From: Hyphomicrobiales bacterium
Lineage (GTDB): Bacteria > Pseudomonadota > Alphaproteobacteria > Rhizobiales > Beijerinckiaceae
NCBI GenBank assembly: GCA_003164825.1
Contig: PLUH01000231.1
Location: 1 to 7,242, forward strand
Length of the DNA: 7,242 bases
Reading direction: 5' to 3'
Shown: one piece after another, positions 6,424-7,242 of the stretch
Numbering within the stretch: the first letter of the stretch is position 1
Layout: every line of letters begins with the position of its first letter
Position numbers and translations under genes: made by a program
The notes under the pieces: model-generated
Told to the model about the DNA's origin: nothing
Databases searched by the model: none
Seen by the model: the letters and a program-made list of their open reading frames with translations, nothing else

Positions 6424-7083
6424 ATGGAGGAATTGGCGGTCGCCTCAGCCGAAGCGCCCCGGTTCGACGCTGCCTTTCGGGCCGGGTTTGCGGAGCTTTT
6501 GGCGTGGCGGCGCGACGTGCGCCATTTTCGCTCCGGCGAAGCGCCGGACGAGGCGATGCTGGGCGAGCTCTTCGACCTTGCCGCGCTTGCGCCCTCGGTC
6601 GGCAACTGCCAGCCGACGCGCTTCGTTCGCGTCGACGACGAGGCGCGCCGGGCCGCGATCCGGGCCAATTTCGAGGGCGCCAACCGCGAATCGCTCGCGG
6701 CCTATCGCGGAGAACGGGCCGAGCTTTACGCCAGGCTCAAGCTTGCGGGTCTGCGCGACGCTCCGGTCCAGGTCGCGGTGTTCTGCGACGAGGCGACGGA
6801 GCAGGGCCACGGCCTTGGCGCGCGCACCATGCCGGAGGCGCGCCGCTATTCAACCGTGTGCGCGCTGCACACGTTCTGGCTCGCCGCGCGAGCCCGCGGC
6901 CTCGGCGTCGGCTGGGTCTCGATCCTCGACCCCGGCGGAATCGCCGCGGCGCTCGACGTTCCGCGCGCCTGGGCGTTCATCGGCTATCTCTGCGTCGGCT
7001 GGCCGCGGGAGGAGCATCTGATCCCGGAACTTGAGCGCACGGGCTGGCAGGCCCGAGAGGCGCATCCGGTATTGAGGCGGTAG
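6424..7083 (+). CDS. bluB: 5,6-dimethylbenzimidazole synthase BluB
   Basis: A 219-residue flavin-destructase of the nitroreductase fold. BluB uses O2 to break down reduced FMN and releases 5,6-dimethylbenzimidazole, the lower axial ligand of vitamin B12, and erythrose 4-phosphate in the cytosol. Recognisable features in order are WRRDVRHFR (28-36), APSVGNCQPTRFVRV (56-70), RLKLAGLRDAPVQVAVFCDE (104-123), the HGLGARTMPE segment (129-138), GLGVGWVSILDP (159-170) and GYLCVGWP (187-194). Asp31 and Ser166 align with Asp32 and Ser167, which are needed by the Sinorhizobium enzyme. The start at 6424 has GGGAG at 6414-6418 with 5 nt spacing; an in-frame TTG at 6391 would add 11 residues and is less likely. 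No other cobalamin gene is identified in the window, and its right neighbour is convergent, so it is probably monocistronic here. It implies aerobic B12 synthesis or remodelling. Confidence 0.96.
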   Translation: MEELAVASAEAPRFDAAFRAGFAELLAWRRDVRHFRSGEAPDEAMLGELFDLAALAPSVGNCQPTRFVRVDDEARRAAIRANFEGANRESLAAYRGERAELYARLKLAGLRDAPVQVAVFCDEATEQGHGLGARTMPEARRYSTVCALHTFWLAARARGLGVGWVSILDPGGIAAALDVPRAWAFIGYLCVGWPREEHLIPELERTGWQAREAHPVLRR

Positions 7084-7101
7084 GGCGGGCTCGGCCGGAG
7101 G

Positions 7102-7242
7102 TCAGCCGCGCCGGGGCGGGTGAAGGTCGTCGACCCACTCGACCGGTTGCGGGTTCGACTCTACGTAGGGCAAATCGAGATTGACGACCACCGCCTCCTG
7201 GCCGCTGCGCACGATGACGCACGACAGCGGCGCATCGTCGCT
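7102..7242 (-). CDS. C-terminal 46 residues of an unrecognised protein (5' part outside window)
   Basis: A minus-strand frame enters at the right edge and ends at TGA 7104-7102. The 46 visible residues include LSCVIVRSGQEAVVVNLDL, a probable beta-strand pair, then PYVESNPQPVEWVDDLHPP and a basic end (RRG). I do not recognise the family. Acid and hydrophobic content and the codon pattern, with G/C at most third positions, look like a real coding end. It is convergent with bluB, with only 18 bp between the stops. Another frame on this strand (6977-7222) overlaps bluB heavily and is less plausible. Confidence 0.55.
   Translation of the reverse strand, partial: SDDAPLSCVIVRSGQEAVVVNLDLPYVESNPQPVEWVDDLHPPRRG

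Noticed and set aside
6206..7021. 271-codon plus-strand frame overlapping bluB
   Set aside because: It is out of frame with bluB, whose protein family is certain, and its product is Arg/Ser-rich without domain signals.

Overview
The window is GC-rich DNA whose genes look like those of an alphaproteobacterium, probably of the Hyphomicrobiales. The strongest taxonomic clues are a type 2 ferredoxin-NADP reductase very close to my memory of the Rhodopseudomonas-type enzyme, a ferredoxin VI-type [2Fe-2S] protein, a rhizobial-type BluB, and a large membrane-anchored apolipoprotein-like repeat protein resembling the growth-pole proteins of rhizobia. I cannot name the genus.

Layout, left to right. 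Positions 1-2206 (minus strand) hold the first 735 codons of a very large protein that runs off the left edge. It has a disordered Pro/Ala-rich N-terminus, two membrane segments, then an all-helical region that becomes a regular 22-residue repeat. It is the best candidate for a GPR/RgsE-like polar growth scaffold. A 269-bp divergent intergenic region separates it from a small orphan Hpt phosphotransfer protein (2476-2910, plus). Next comes a two-gene plus-strand redox operon: an adrenodoxin-type ferredoxin (3114-3434) and a thioredoxin-reductase-like ferredoxin-NADP+ reductase (3452-4489). Facing it across an 89-bp gap with a hairpin is an OprB-family carbohydrate porin (4579-6174, minus). Divergent from the porin is bluB (6424-7083, plus), the oxygen-dependent enzyme that makes the lower ligand of vitamin B12. 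At the right edge, 18 bp past bluB, the last 46 codons of an unrecognised convergent gene enter on the minus strand.

How they work together: the ferredoxin and its reductase are the only clear functional pair, forming an NADPH to FAD to [2Fe-2S] electron chain. The Hpt protein and the polar-scaffold gene share a divergent control region containing TTAA-type motifs that resemble CtrA half-sites; a cell-cycle link is an inference. The porin and bluB look like stand-alone genes. No tRNA, rRNA, mobile element or CRISPR array is visible. Many long open frames antisense to real genes are artefacts of high GC and third-position bias. The most unusual structure is the hendecad repeat of the large protein, with one seamless 11-to-7 phase change. 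I see no clearly new multi-gene system.
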